Shown here: positions 1 to 9,812 of the stretch, piece by piece
Layout: every line of letters starts with the position of its first letter
Position numbering within the stretch: the first letter of the stretch is position 1
DNA from: an uncultured Aquimarina sp.
GTDB lineage: Bacteria; Bacteroidota; Bacteroidia; Flavobacteriales; Flavobacteriaceae
DNA length: 64,000 nt
Direction: 5' to 3'
Assembly: GCA_947502885.1 (NCBI GenBank)
Contig: CANNBP010000011.1
Span: forward strand, 1 to 64,000
Position numbers and translations under genes: made by a program
The notes under the pieces: model-generated
What the model was told of the DNA's origin: nothing
What the model saw: only the letters and a program-made list of their open reading frames with translations
Databases searched by the model: none

Positions 1-2979
1 AGAACCGGACTTACAGGACGCACAGGATTAACTGGTAGAACTGGATTAACTGGTAGAACCGGACTTACAGGACGCACAGGACTGACTGGTAGAACTGGAT
101 TAACTGGTAGAACTGGATTAACAGGTCGCACAGGATTAACAGGTAGAACTGGATTAACAGGTAGAACCGGACTTACAGGACGCACAGGACTGACTGGTAG
201 AACTGGATTAACTGGTAGAACCGGACTTACAGGACGCACTGGATTAACCGGTAGAACTGGATTAACTGGCAGAACCGGACTTACAGGTCGCACAGGACTG
301 ACTGGTAGAACTGGATTAACAGGTAGAACCGGACTTACAGGTCGCACAGGATTAACAGGTCGTACTGGATTAACCGGTAGAACTGGATTAACAGGTAGAA
401 CTGGACTTACAGGACGCACAGGATTAACCGGTAGAACGGGATTAACTGGTCGTACCGGACTTACAGGACGCACTGGGTTAACCGGTAGAACGGGATTAAC
501 TGGTCGTACCGGACTGACCGGTAGAACTGGATTAACAGGTCGTACTGGACTTACAGGACGCACAGGATTAACCGGTAGAACTGGATTAACCGGTAGAACC
601 GGACTTACAGGACGCACAGGACTGACCGGTAGAACTGGATTAACCGGTAGAACCGGACTTACAGGACGCACAGGATTAACAGGTAGAACTGGACTTACAG
701 GACGCACAGGATTAACCGGTAGAACGGGATTAACTGGTCGTACCGGACTGACCGGTAGAACTGGATTAACAGGTCGTACTGGACTTACAGGACGCACAGG
801 ATTAACCGGTAGAACTGGATTAACTGGTCGCACAGGATTAACAGGTCGTACTGGATTAACCGGTAGAACCGGACTTACAGGACGCACTGGATTAACTGGT
901 AGAACTGGATTAACTGGTCGTACAGGACTTACAGGTCGCACAGGATTAACCGGTAGAACTGGATTAACAGGTCGTACCGGACTTACAGGTCGCACAGGAT
1001 TAACTGGTAGAACTGGATTAACAGGTCGTACTGGACTTACAGGACGCACAGGACTGACCGGTAGAACTGGATTAACAGGTCGTACTGGACTTACAGGACG
1101 CACAGGATTAACCGGTAGAACTGGATTAACCGGTCGTACCGGACTTACAGGGGCTACTGGGTTAACAGGGATGACTGGATTAACAGGTGCGACAGGAGAA
1201 ACCGGAGCTATGGGACCACATACTTTTGAATATAATTTCAACACTGCTACTGCTGGAAATGTAAGTGTTAATGAATATCGATTCGATAATAGCGACTACA
1301 CTGCGGTTACAGAAATATCAATACATCCTACAGACTTAAATGGAATTACTACTGATGCCTGGATTCAAAGCTTAGAAGAAAACTCCGTAATTCTAATGGA
1401 GGATCCTAATGATATCTCTAATTTTGTAACCTATTCAGTTAATTCGCTACCTACATTTAATGGTACTAATTGGGTAATTGATGTAACTTTTGAAGATCTA
1501 GCTACAGGATTAACACTACCTGGCGGAGGAGACTTACGTTATATTAATTTCACACCTGCTGGTCCTGCTGGTGTAGGAATCGCTCAAACATTATCTATTA
1601 GTGATCACGATATTACGTTATCTGATGGAGGAGGTACAGTTACTGTACCAGACAACACAATCTACAATATAGATGGAACTCTTACAGGAAATAGAGCAAT
1701 GTCTATGGGATCCTTTTTAATGAATTTTGAATCAGATTCAAATAGTCGATCTATATTAACTCTACAAAGAACAAACAATAGCAATGAAATAGGAATTGGT
1801 TTCCGAAATTCTGGCACTAATTATGCCGCCGCTATTTCCTTAGAATCAAGTGGTTCAGGGGCTCTAAGTTTCTACTCAGGTGGCAACTCATCTTCCGTAG
1901 ATTTATTAAATAAAACTTTATCATTAGAGAATAATAATCAAGTTGAATTTTCTCAATATGGAGTAGATACATTTTTAAATAACTCTCCTTTTAGAATACT
2001 TGGAGTAGAAACAGATGGAGACATTGTAGAAGTTGATCCAACAACTATCGGTACAGATAGCCAAACATTATCGATCTCTGGAAATACATTATCTATTTCA
2101 GGAGGAAATAGTGTTGCTTTACCAACAGCAACTACACTATATAGTGCAGATGGTACTCTTGCAGGAAATAGAGTAGTAAGTGGTGCAGGGAACAATTTAA
2201 CAATAAGTGGAGTAAACGACTTGCAACTATTCTCTACCAATACGGCCCAAATATTTAGTACACAAGCAATGCAATTAGGGTCAACAGGTAATACATTACA
2301 AATATCTGGTGTTGGTGGAATACAATTACAACATAGTACTAGAGTTCTTAGTGATTTACGTGTAGACGGTAGCTTTATAGATAGTAGTGGTGACGCCGGA
2401 ACTGCAAATCAGGTATTAACCTCCACAGTTACGGGTACAAACTGGGTAGATTCTTCTAGCTTAGAAACAGTAACAAACCTAAGTCAAAATACAACAACAG
2501 GTGTAATAACTTATACTAATGAAAATACACCAGTCGATACACAAACAGCCAATGTTGTGAGTACTGATACGGGTAATGATATTAATGTTGGTACTGATGG
2601 TGGAGCATTCTTTGCTAGTCCAGTAAAGGCTATTGCTAAAGTAACCATGACATATAACCCAGATGCAACTAGCACATATGCCTCTCATGCAATTGCTAAA
2701 CAACACAATATTGCAAGTGTAACAAGAATTAATGAAGGTGATTATCAAATCACATTCACTAATGCAATGCCTGATGCCAATTATGTAATTCAGTTATCGG
2801 TAGTGGATTGTGATGGTAATTGTCCTGGAAATACTAATGCTAGGTTTGATGATCCAGGAATCACTTACTACAACCAGACTACTGCTGGATTTAGAGTAAA
2901 TATTGGTGATAGTGATAACGGAAGTAACGAAAAAGATGATATTGATTTAGAATTCATGATTACAGTATTTGATTTCTAA
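1..2979 (+). CDS. Collagen-like surface/fibre protein, 5' end outside window
   Basis: The frame is open from base 1 to the TAA at 2979, giving 992 residues in the window; the true start lies upstream. Residues 1-380 are Arg-Thr followed by 63 unbroken Gly-Leu-Thr-Gly-Arg-Thr units, a Gly-X-Y collagen pattern with Thr in every Y position and no proline. A short degenerate linker (GAT, GMT, GET, GAMGPH) follows, then about 600 residues of beta-rich fibre sequence. Two stalk modules recur there, each with a QTLSIS start and a DGTL(T/A)GNR end. The last ~110 residues (GDYQITFTNAMPDANYVIQLS ... ITVFDF) match the C-terminal domain of the protein at 11396-12775. This resembles trimeric tail-fibre or spore-surface collagen proteins. 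A secretion signal cannot be seen because the N-terminus is missing. Function is inferred to be adhesion or surface display. Confidence 0.85.
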   Translation, partial: RTGLTGRTGLTGRTGLTGRTGLTGRTGLTGRTGLTGRTGLTGRTGLTGRTGLTGRTGLTGRTGLTGRTGLTGRTGLTGRTGLTGRTGLTGRTGLTGRTGLTGRTGLTGRTGLTGRTGLTGRTGLTGRTGLTGRTGLTGRTGLTGRTGLTGRTGLTGRTGLTGRTGLTGRTGLTGRTGLTGRTGLTGRTGLTGRTGLTGRTGLTGRTGLTGRTGLTGRTGLTGRTGLTGRTGLTGRTGLTGRTGLTGRTGLTGRTGLTGRTGLTGRTGLTGRTGLTGRTGLTGRTGLTGRTGLTGRTGLTGRTGLTGRTGLTGRTGLTGRTGLTGRTGLTGRTGLTGRTGLTGRTGLTGRTGLTGRTGLTGRTGLTGRTGLTGRTGLTGRTGLTGATGLTGMTGLTGATGETGAMGPHTFEYNFNTATAGNVSVNEYRFDNSDYTAVTEISIHPTDLNGITTDAWIQSLEENSVILMEDPNDISNFVTYSVNSLPTFNGTNWVIDVTFEDLATGLTLPGGGDLRYINFTPAGPAGVGIAQTLSISDHDITLSDGGGTVTVPDNTIYNIDGTLTGNRAMSMGSFLMNFESDSNSRSILTLQRTNNSNEIGIGFRNSGTNYAAAISLESSGSGALSFYSGGNSSSVDLLNKTLSLENNNQVEFSQYGVDTFLNNSPFRILGVETDGDIVEVDPTTIGTDSQTLSISGNTLSISGGNSVALPTATTLYSADGTLAGNRVVSGAGNNLTISGVNDLQLFSTNTAQIFSTQAMQLGSTGNTLQISGVGGIQLQHSTRVLSDLRVDGSFIDSSGDAGTANQVLTSTVTGTNWVDSSSLETVTNLSQNTTTGVITYTNENTPVDTQTANVVSTDTGNDINVGTDGGAFFASPVKAIAKVTMTYNPDATSTYASHAIAKQHNIASVTRINEGDYQITFTNAMPDANYVIQLSVVDCDGNCPGNTNARFDDPGITYYNQTTAGFRVNIGDSDNGSNEKDDIDLEFMITVFDF
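7..1140 (+). repeat. 63-unit, 18-bp tandem repeat coding GLTGRT
   Basis: Sixty-three 18-bp units run head to tail with no amino-acid change and no indel. DNA differences are all synonymous and are linked within units. Units with Leu codon ctt always use Arg codon cgc (about 18 units). Units with ctg always use aga then act (7 units). Units with tta use aga, cgt or cgc. This points to spread of unit types by slippage or unequal recombination under strict protein-level selection. Confidence 0.97.
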
Positions 2980-3038
2980 AATATCTATCTAATTGTAAAA
3001 ATAAACCTAAGGTTAAAAAGTAAAATATAGTTTATCAA

Positions 3039-3695
3039 ATGAAGAAAACACCCCTATATTTATTATTCGTAATGCTGTTGAATCAGGCCTATTCACAAAT
3101 AGGGCCTAATGATGCAAATGCATTACTGGGTCTTCCTGTAGCAACTGACTTAACAGAGATAAATGCTATTTTAAACCCACAAATAGGTTCCGTAGTTTTT
3201 AATTCTGCTGATGAAGAAATATATCGCTATACTGGGCCAACCAATGGTTGGCAAATAGCCACTGATGATCAATTGGACTCTGAAATAACTCTATCAACTG
3301 CAATTGATGTTGATGAAGCCGGAGAAACAACACCTACAAACGAAACCACTTTACAAGAGGTCATACAAGCGATTGCACCTATAACCTCAGGAGCGGCACG
3401 GGTATTTTACCCTCCCTCCATAGAAATAAACGCGTCTACTACAGGAACAAATAGAACTGTTAACCTATACACACAATACACTGCTCAATTTGCAACTCCG
3501 GTTGCTGCTAACCCTGGCGCACCAGGTACAATACCGGTTTATGCTGCAAATGAATTGCATTATTATGTAACGTATGCTGACCCTAGTGTATTCGCTAATA
3601 TTTCTATTGATGATGCAGGACTTATGACTTATGATATTACTAATACCCCAACTAATGATAATACTCTTATTAATGTAGTATTTGTAGTTAAGTAA
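3039..3695 (+). CDS. Small secreted protein with fibre head domain
   Basis: This is a 218-residue protein with a signal peptide (MKKTPLYLLFVMLLNQAYS, cleavage before Q). After it comes a head domain: LLGLPVATDLTEINAIL, then GSVVFNSADEEIYRYTG, then NGW. The head closely parallels residues ~20-70 of the protein at 11396-12775. The C-terminal half (from about residue 115) is a separate beta-rich stretch with no family I recognise. The gene begins 59 bp after the collagen-like gene and ends 9 bp before the giant gene, so the three probably form one operon. Its role is unknown; a partner or cap of the surface fibre is an inference from position and shared modules. Confidence 0.8.
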   Translation: MKKTPLYLLFVMLLNQAYSQIGPNDANALLGLPVATDLTEINAILNPQIGSVVFNSADEEIYRYTGPTNGWQIATDDQLDSEITLSTAIDVDEAGETTPTNETTLQEVIQAIAPITSGAARVFYPPSIEINASTTGTNRTVNLYTQYTAQFATPVAANPGAPGTIPVYAANELHYYVTYADPSVFANISIDDAGLMTYDITNTPTNDNTLINVVFVVK

Positions 3696-3704
3696 ATAAC
3701 GACG

Positions 3705-6700
3705 ATGTATATAAAAGCGTGTCAAAACATAAAACTTTTTGGGTTATTGATATTGTTATATAGTACAGTATCATATTCACAAACAACTACAGTTACTATT
3801 GATGTAAACTGGCCACGTTGGTCATCAGAAAATCGTGTACGCCTTTTTGATTCATCTAACAATCAAATAGGAAGCACCATCTGTAATCCAACTAATTGTT
3901 TTAATGGAGGAGGAACTAGAAATGATCCGTATTCTACTACTGTAAATTTTACAAACGTTCCTTATGCTCCTAACTATTATATACATATTGAAGATTCTTT
4001 CGGAGATGGCTGGAATGGCGGTGCTTCATTAGTAACTGTTACAGTTGATGGTATAGTATTAGTTTCTGACAGTGGTCCAAATCCATCTTCTCAAATTATT
4101 ACTTTTAACGTTTTACAAAACATACTTACAATTACTGACGGACAAACAGTTAATACCTGTAATGCTTCCTTTTTTGATACAGGTGGTCCAATAGGAAATT
4201 ATGCCAATAACGAAGATATTACCTATACGATATGTCCAGATACCCCTGGCGGGAAAATTGTAGCTGATTTTTCTACGCTTTTTGATGTTGAACCCCCCGG
4301 TGCAACTATCTGGGACTATTTAAATATACATGATGGTCCCTCTACAGGCTCAACATTAATTGGACAATTTTTTAATACAAATGCTCCAGGAGTTATAACT
4401 TCTACAGATGCATCTGGTTGTTTGACTTTTTTCTTTCATTCTGACAATGTATTTAACTTATCAGGTTGGGAAGCTACAATTTCTTGTAATGTTTCAAATG
4501 CTTCTATTTCTATTGATGATGTTGTTGTAAATGAAAACGCAGGAACAGCCACATTCACGGTTGCTCATACTGGAGGAACCACTGCTGGTAGCTTTACTAT
4601 AGAGTATTCAACCGCAAATAATACCGCCAATACACCAAATGACTATACAGGAACCGGTTCTCCTACACCAACAATTACATTTCTAGGAACCAGTTTAAGC
4701 TCACAAACTATTACGATTCCTATCACTAATGATAATTTTGCAGAAAATACCGAAACCTTTTTTGTTAACCTTAGTAATCCCAGTGATCCAGCGGTAACAA
4801 TAGCTGATTCTCAAGGAGAAGGGACTATTAATGATGATGACACTGCCTCTATAGCTATTAATGATATAACAGTAAATGAAGGTGATGGCACAGCAACTTT
4901 TACTGTTACGTTATCAGGAGCAAATGTATCTGGTGGTTTTTCTGTACCATTTACTTTTGCAAATGGAACTGCTACGGATCCTGCAGATTACACTTCTACA
5001 GGTTCAACGGCTTCTCCTATTAATTTTGCAGGAAACATAAATGAAACGCAACAAATAACTATTCCAATTATTGACGACACCGATTTCGAAGGTGATCATA
5101 ACTTTTTTGTAAATCTAGGTGCGGCTAGTAGTGGTTTAGTAACCATAACCGATAATCAAGGGGAAGCAACTATTCAAGATAATGATGCAGGAATTAGTAT
5201 TGGAGACCTTGTTTCTATTAATGAAAATGCTGGCACAGCCACTTTTGTCGCTACTCATGCCGGAGCAAATGTTCCTGGTGGCTTTACAATAAATTATGCA
5301 ACAGCAAACAATACTGCAGTTGCACCTGGGGATTATACGGTCACTGCTTCTCCCCCACTTCTAAGTTTTTCTGGAACAAGTGGAGAAACTCAAAATATTA
5401 TAGTACCGATCATTAACGATGTAATAGCAGAAACGAATGAGAGCTTCTTTGTTAATCTTAGCTCCCCTAGTAGTCCTGCTGTTATAATAACCGATTCACA
5501 AGGAGAAGGAACTATTATCGATAATGATTTAGCATCAATAGCAATTAATGACGTTACTGTTAACGAAGGTAATGGAACAGCCACTTTTACAGTAACATTG
5601 TCTGGAGCCAGTGTATCAGGTGGTTTTTCTATTCCATTTACTTTTGCAAATGGAACAGCCACCGACCCTGCGGATTATACAGCTACTGGTGCAACCGCAT
5701 CGCCTATTAATTTTGTAGGAAATATAAATGAAACACAACAAATAACCGTTCCTATTATTGATGATATTGCTATTGAAGGTGATCATAACTTTTTTGTTAA
5801 TCTCGGTGCAGCCAGTAACGCTTTGGTAACCATAGCAGATACTCAGGGAGAAGGAACTATTCAAGATAATGATGCAGGTATTAGTATCGGTGACCTTGTT
5901 TCTATTGGTGAAGCTTCGGGAACTGCTACATTTACTGTTACTCATTCTGGTGCAGATATTACTGGAGGTTTTACTGTAGGCTATACAACTGCAGACAATA
6001 CTGCAAATGCTCCTGGAGATTATACAACAACCAGCTCCCCTCCCCTTCTTAGTTTTTCAGGAACAAGTGGAGAAACACAAACTATTACAGTACCCATTAT
6101 TAATGATACAGATACAGAAGGAAACGAAAGCTTTTTTGTAAACTTAACAAGTGTAAGTAATGTTCTAGTAACGATATCGGATAATCAAGCCGAAGGTACC
6201 ATTATTGATGATGAGATTCCATTTATTATTACAGATACTGTAACGGACAATACTTGTAGTGGATTTTTTGTAGACTCAGGAAGTTTTAATAGTCGATACA
6301 GTAACAATGAAAATATTACGTATACACTGTGCCCAGACACTCCGGGCACATCACTGGTATTAAATTTTACTTCCTTTGATGTCGAAGATAACTTTGACTT
6401 TTTACAAGTTTATGATGGTACAACAACTGCAACTTTAATTGATATATATGATAATGGTAACATACCTACATCGGTAGTTTCTACTGATGCTTCGGGCTGT
6501 TTAACATTCGTGTTTACTTCTGATGGATCTGTTACTGGAGAAGGTTGGACGGCCGATATTTCTTGTTCAACCGTACTATTAAGCGTTAATGATGTAACGG
6601 TAAATGAAGCTGCAGGAACAGCTAATTTCACTGTTACTCTTAATGGAAATGCCTCTGGCCCATTCTCTGTTGATTTCAGAACAGAAGATGTTACAGCATT

Positions 6701-9700
6701 TGCAGATTCTGATTACACCAATACAACCGGAACTTTAAATTTTGCAGGTACCAATGGTGAAACACGAACTATTACGGTACCTATCATAAATAATACATTT
6801 GTTGAAAATACCGAAACATTTTTTGTATTCTTAGAAAATGTAAGCTTAGCCAATGTAGGTTTAATTGCGGGTACTGGTACTATAACTGACGATGTAGGTG
6901 ATACTCCTGTTTCAGATGATGTGCCTTTAACTCTTTTTGATGAGTTTAACGGATACTTTGATTATGCATTAACAGCAGGGACATTAAGAACAGAGGACGA
7001 AGCTGATGATCCTTGTGCTATTACAGATGCATCATCTAATGTACTTACTACTACTATACCCGCTGGATCTACAATAGAAAAAGCATATCTATTGTGGGGT
7101 CACTCTAGTAGAGCTGCAGATGATGTTGTTACTTTTGAAGGACAAACTGTAACCGCTAGTGTTGTTAATTCTGCAAATGGCGGTGGGTTCTATGGAATGG
7201 TAGCAGATGTAACAACAATTATTAATGGTATTCCTGATCCTTCTAGCAATACATATGACTTTACCGATTTGGTAATTGACAATAAAAACTTTTGTGGAGG
7301 CACAGTTGTTTTTGGAGGATGGGCATTATATATATTTTATACAAACCCTACATTTCCCGCAGTGAGTATTAACATGTATAACGGTTTTGATGCTGCTGCA
7401 AATACAACCACAAATTATACATTAAGTGGCTTTTATGCAATTGGATCTGCAGGATCTAAAACTTCGGTTTTATCCTGGGAAGGAGACGTTGCCAGAACAG
7501 GAAATGAAGTAATATCTGTAACTACAGGAGCTGGAACTACAAATCTTTTAGGAGATGGAAACAATTCTGCAGCACTTCAAAATGTATTTAATGCAACTAT
7601 ATATGATGATACAGCGGTTCCGGTATTTGAAGACACTTCTTTATTTGGGTTTGACTTGGACACATATGATATTTCATCCTTAATAGCACAAGGAGAAACA
7701 ACTGCAACTACTCAAATTCAGACGGGTAGCGACCTTGTCGTACTTAACTCAGTATTACTAAAGGTCCCTAGTAACCTTATTACAGGTACTGTTTTCGAAG
7801 ATATTAATTATCCTGGAGGTACAGGAAGAAATTTTGCTGCATCATCGGGCTTAGGTATAGAAGGTGTTACTTTAGAATTATATGATAATCTTGGAGTATT
7901 ACAAGAGACAACTACTACAAATGCGAGTGGTGACTATACTTTTGGAGGTATGGCAAATGGTTCATATAGTGTTAGAGTGGTAAACGGGGCTGTTCCATCC
8001 ACAAGAGGTGGTGGTGCTGCATGCCCAACATGTATTCCTATACAAACATTTAGAAGAAACTATGCTACTGGTGGTAATTACACAGATATAACCAATGAGG
8101 TTGGAGGTGCGAATCCAGCTGGAGCAGATGTAGGAATTGGTATTTTAACCGGTGCACAAACGATTTCTACAGTATCCATAGTAAGTGAGGGAGTCGTTGA
8201 TTTTGACTTTGGCTTTAATTTCAACACCATTGTAAATACCAATGAAAGTGGTCAAGGTTCTTTAGAACAATTTATAGTAAACTCCAACAATTTAGATGAA
8301 ACTGGTCTGGACATAGAAGCTAACGGTATCTTTAACCCTGCAGCAGGAATTGATACATCCATTTTTATGATTCCACCTACTTCTGACCCTCTTGGAAGAA
8401 CTGCAGATACAAACTTTACAAGTGGTTATTTTAATATCAACATTAGTAATAGTGCTAACTTATCTACAATTACAGGAGCTAATACTCATATAGACGGAAG
8501 AACGCAAACTGCATATTCTGGTGATACCAATACTGGAAACGTAACCCCAGCTCAAACTAATGTTGGGATTTCGGCTACCGCATTACCTACTTATAGCTTA
8601 CCAGAAATTCAAATAGATGGTTCTACTTTAGGTGATGTATTGACCATTCAAGCCGATGGAGTAACAATTAGAAATACTGCTATCCATTCTGGAGGAAACG
8701 TTGGAATCCAAAATAGCTCAGGATCTGGTGGTTCACCTGTAGTACTTACAGAAAATCTTCTTGGTGTTAATGCTGATGGGGTTTTAGGAACAAGATTAGA
8801 CAGGGCTATTAGAATATCGGGAAGCGCAGTGACTCAAATAACCAATAATTATATATCCGAAAATAATAGTAGTGGTATTACCATAAATGGAGGTACATCT
8901 ACAACAATACAATTAAACACTATTGAATCTAATGGTACAACCACTTGTGCAGATGGTATTGAATTAGGCACAGGTACAGGAGTTGTTATACAAAATAATT
9001 TAATTAATAATACGGCCGCAATAGGAATTGAAGGATGGCAATACCCAGGAGGAGCTACTATAAATGACAATACAATTAGTAATTCTGGGCAAAACGGTGG
9101 TATTTGTTCTGGAGTTGTAGAAAACAACGGAATACGATTATATGGTAGTAATTCTTCAATCACTTCTAATATGATTACGAACAGTGGTGGAGCCGGAGTG
9201 GTAATTACTGGAGGTAATACCTCTGGAAACTTAATATCTCAAAATTCAATATACGCGAATGGTACATCTAGTCCATCCTTGGGTATTGATATTGACCAAT
9301 CTACAACTGGTAATCCTGTGGGTGATGGAGTAACTCTTAATGATTTAAATGATACTGATACTGGCCCTAATGGAAGTATTAATTTTCCAGTTTTTGAATC
9401 TGCTACAATTTCTGGATCAACAATGACAATAGTAGGTTGGTCTAGACCTGGAGCTACAATCGAGTTTTTCTTAACTGATATTTCTCAGGGAACAGCAACA
9501 ACAGGTGATAACCAAATAGGTGTCGTGACTCAGGATTATGGAGAGGGTCAAATATTCTTAGGAGCCGCTACAGAAGGTAGTGGATCAGATTCTGATGCTA
9601 CCACATCACTATATAATGATGCAGATGGAAATACAGACAATACGAATAGATTTAATTTTACTATAACACTGGCTTCACCTGCAGCAATTGGTAATACGAT

Positions 9701-9812
9701 TACTGCGACTGCCACAGTAGCAAACTCTACCTCTGAATTTGGAGGTTCTATGGCATTAACATCTGCTACAATAATTACCAATAGAAGAATTACCTATAGA
9801 GTAAGACAATAA
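3705..9812 (+). CDS. Giant secreted CUB / Calx-beta / beta-helix protein
   Basis: The 2035-residue protein has a signal peptide (residues 1-25, ending VSYS) and a domain with an EDSFGDGWNGG motif (~26-138). A CUB-like domain follows (~139-263, HDGPSTGS), then five Calx-beta repeats (~266-842), a second CUB-like domain (~843-954) and a sixth Calx-beta repeat (~955-1065). Next come a region with DEFNGYFDYA and LLWGHSS (~1066-1355), an SdrD-B-like module (GTVFEDINYPGG, LELYDNLG, YTFGGMANGSY) and a right-handed beta-helix (~1640-1860). Calx-beta and CUB domains usually mediate calcium binding and adhesion. The protein ends in NRRITYRVRQ, not a standard type A or B T9SS signal, so its export route is unclear. 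It lies 9 bp after the previous gene. An adhesin or surface matrix role is inferred. Confidence 0.85.
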   Translation: MYIKACQNIKLFGLLILLYSTVSYSQTTTVTIDVNWPRWSSENRVRLFDSSNNQIGSTICNPTNCFNGGGTRNDPYSTTVNFTNVPYAPNYYIHIEDSFGDGWNGGASLVTVTVDGIVLVSDSGPNPSSQIITFNVLQNILTITDGQTVNTCNASFFDTGGPIGNYANNEDITYTICPDTPGGKIVADFSTLFDVEPPGATIWDYLNIHDGPSTGSTLIGQFFNTNAPGVITSTDASGCLTFFFHSDNVFNLSGWEATISCNVSNASISIDDVVVNENAGTATFTVAHTGGTTAGSFTIEYSTANNTANTPNDYTGTGSPTPTITFLGTSLSSQTITIPITNDNFAENTETFFVNLSNPSDPAVTIADSQGEGTINDDDTASIAINDITVNEGDGTATFTVTLSGANVSGGFSVPFTFANGTATDPADYTSTGSTASPINFAGNINETQQITIPIIDDTDFEGDHNFFVNLGAASSGLVTITDNQGEATIQDNDAGISIGDLVSINENAGTATFVATHAGANVPGGFTINYATANNTAVAPGDYTVTASPPLLSFSGTSGETQNIIVPIINDVIAETNESFFVNLSSPSSPAVIITDSQGEGTIIDNDLASIAINDVTVNEGNGTATFTVTLSGASVSGGFSIPFTFANGTATDPADYTATGATASPINFVGNINETQQITVPIIDDIAIEGDHNFFVNLGAASNALVTIADTQGEGTIQDNDAGISIGDLVSIGEASGTATFTVTHSGADITGGFTVGYTTADNTANAPGDYTTTSSPPLLSFSGTSGETQTITVPIINDTDTEGNESFFVNLTSVSNVLVTISDNQAEGTIIDDEIPFIITDTVTDNTCSGFFVDSGSFNSRYSNNENITYTLCPDTPGTSLVLNFTSFDVEDNFDFLQVYDGTTTATLIDIYDNGNIPTSVVSTDASGCLTFVFTSDGSVTGEGWTADISCSTVLLSVNDVTVNEAAGTANFTVTLNGNASGPFSVDFRTEDVTAFADSDYTNTTGTLNFAGTNGETRTITVPIINNTFVENTETFFVFLENVSLANVGLIAGTGTITDDVGDTPVSDDVPLTLFDEFNGYFDYALTAGTLRTEDEADDPCAITDASSNVLTTTIPAGSTIEKAYLLWGHSSRAADDVVTFEGQTVTASVVNSANGGGFYGMVADVTTIINGIPDPSSNTYDFTDLVIDNKNFCGGTVVFGGWALYIFYTNPTFPAVSINMYNGFDAAANTTTNYTLSGFYAIGSAGSKTSVLSWEGDVARTGNEVISVTTGAGTTNLLGDGNNSAALQNVFNATIYDDTAVPVFEDTSLFGFDLDTYDISSLIAQGETTATTQIQTGSDLVVLNSVLLKVPSNLITGTVFEDINYPGGTGRNFAASSGLGIEGVTLELYDNLGVLQETTTTNASGDYTFGGMANGSYSVRVVNGAVPSTRGGGAACPTCIPIQTFRRNYATGGNYTDITNEVGGANPAGADVGIGILTGAQTISTVSIVSEGVVDFDFGFNFNTIVNTNESGQGSLEQFIVNSNNLDETGLDIEANGIFNPAAGIDTSIFMIPPTSDPLGRTADTNFTSGYFNINISNSANLSTITGANTHIDGRTQTAYSGDTNTGNVTPAQTNVGISATALPTYSLPEIQIDGSTLGDVLTIQADGVTIRNTAIHSGGNVGIQNSSGSGGSPVVLTENLLGVNADGVLGTRLDRAIRISGSAVTQITNNYISENNSSGITINGGTSTTIQLNTIESNGTTTCADGIELGTGTGVVIQNNLINNTAAIGIEGWQYPGGATINDNTISNSGQNGGICSGVVENNGIRLYGSNSSITSNMITNSGGAGVVITGGNTSGNLISQNSIYANGTSSPSLGIDIDQSTTGNPVGDGVTLNDLNDTDTGPNGSINFPVFESATISGSTMTIVGWSRPGATIEFFLTDISQGTATTGDNQIGVVTQDYGEGQIFLGAATEGSGSDSDATTSLYNDADGNTDNTNRFNFTITLASPAAIGNTITATATVANSTSEFGGSMALTSATIITNRRITYRVRQ
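4845..6218 (+). repeat. Duplicated two-domain Calx-beta block (687-bp period)
   Basis: Calx-beta repeats 2 and 3 (starting about 4845 and 5187) recur as repeats 4 and 5 (about 5532 and 5874). The offset is 687 bp, or 229 codons, for both members. Repeats 2 and 4 share long identical stretches such as FANGTATDPADYT and IQDNDAGISIGDL, while repeat 3 matches 5 better than 2. The array therefore grew by duplication of an A-B pair. Confidence 0.85.

Noticed and set aside
1..1140. Regular 18-bp repeats that might be a CRISPR array or a mobile-element repeat
   Set aside because: There are no unique spacers; units are contiguous and keep one protein frame with only synonymous changes, so it is coding tandem repeat.
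1..1140. Open frame on the minus strand across the collagen repeat
   Set aside because: The complement of the 18-bp unit avoids stops in some frames by chance of the repeat. It has no start signal or sensible protein, whereas the plus frame continues into a real domain.
1953..2748. Minus-strand open frames under the collagen-like gene
   Set aside because: They overlap the conserved fibre sequence on the plus strand and have no signal, motif or neighbour support.
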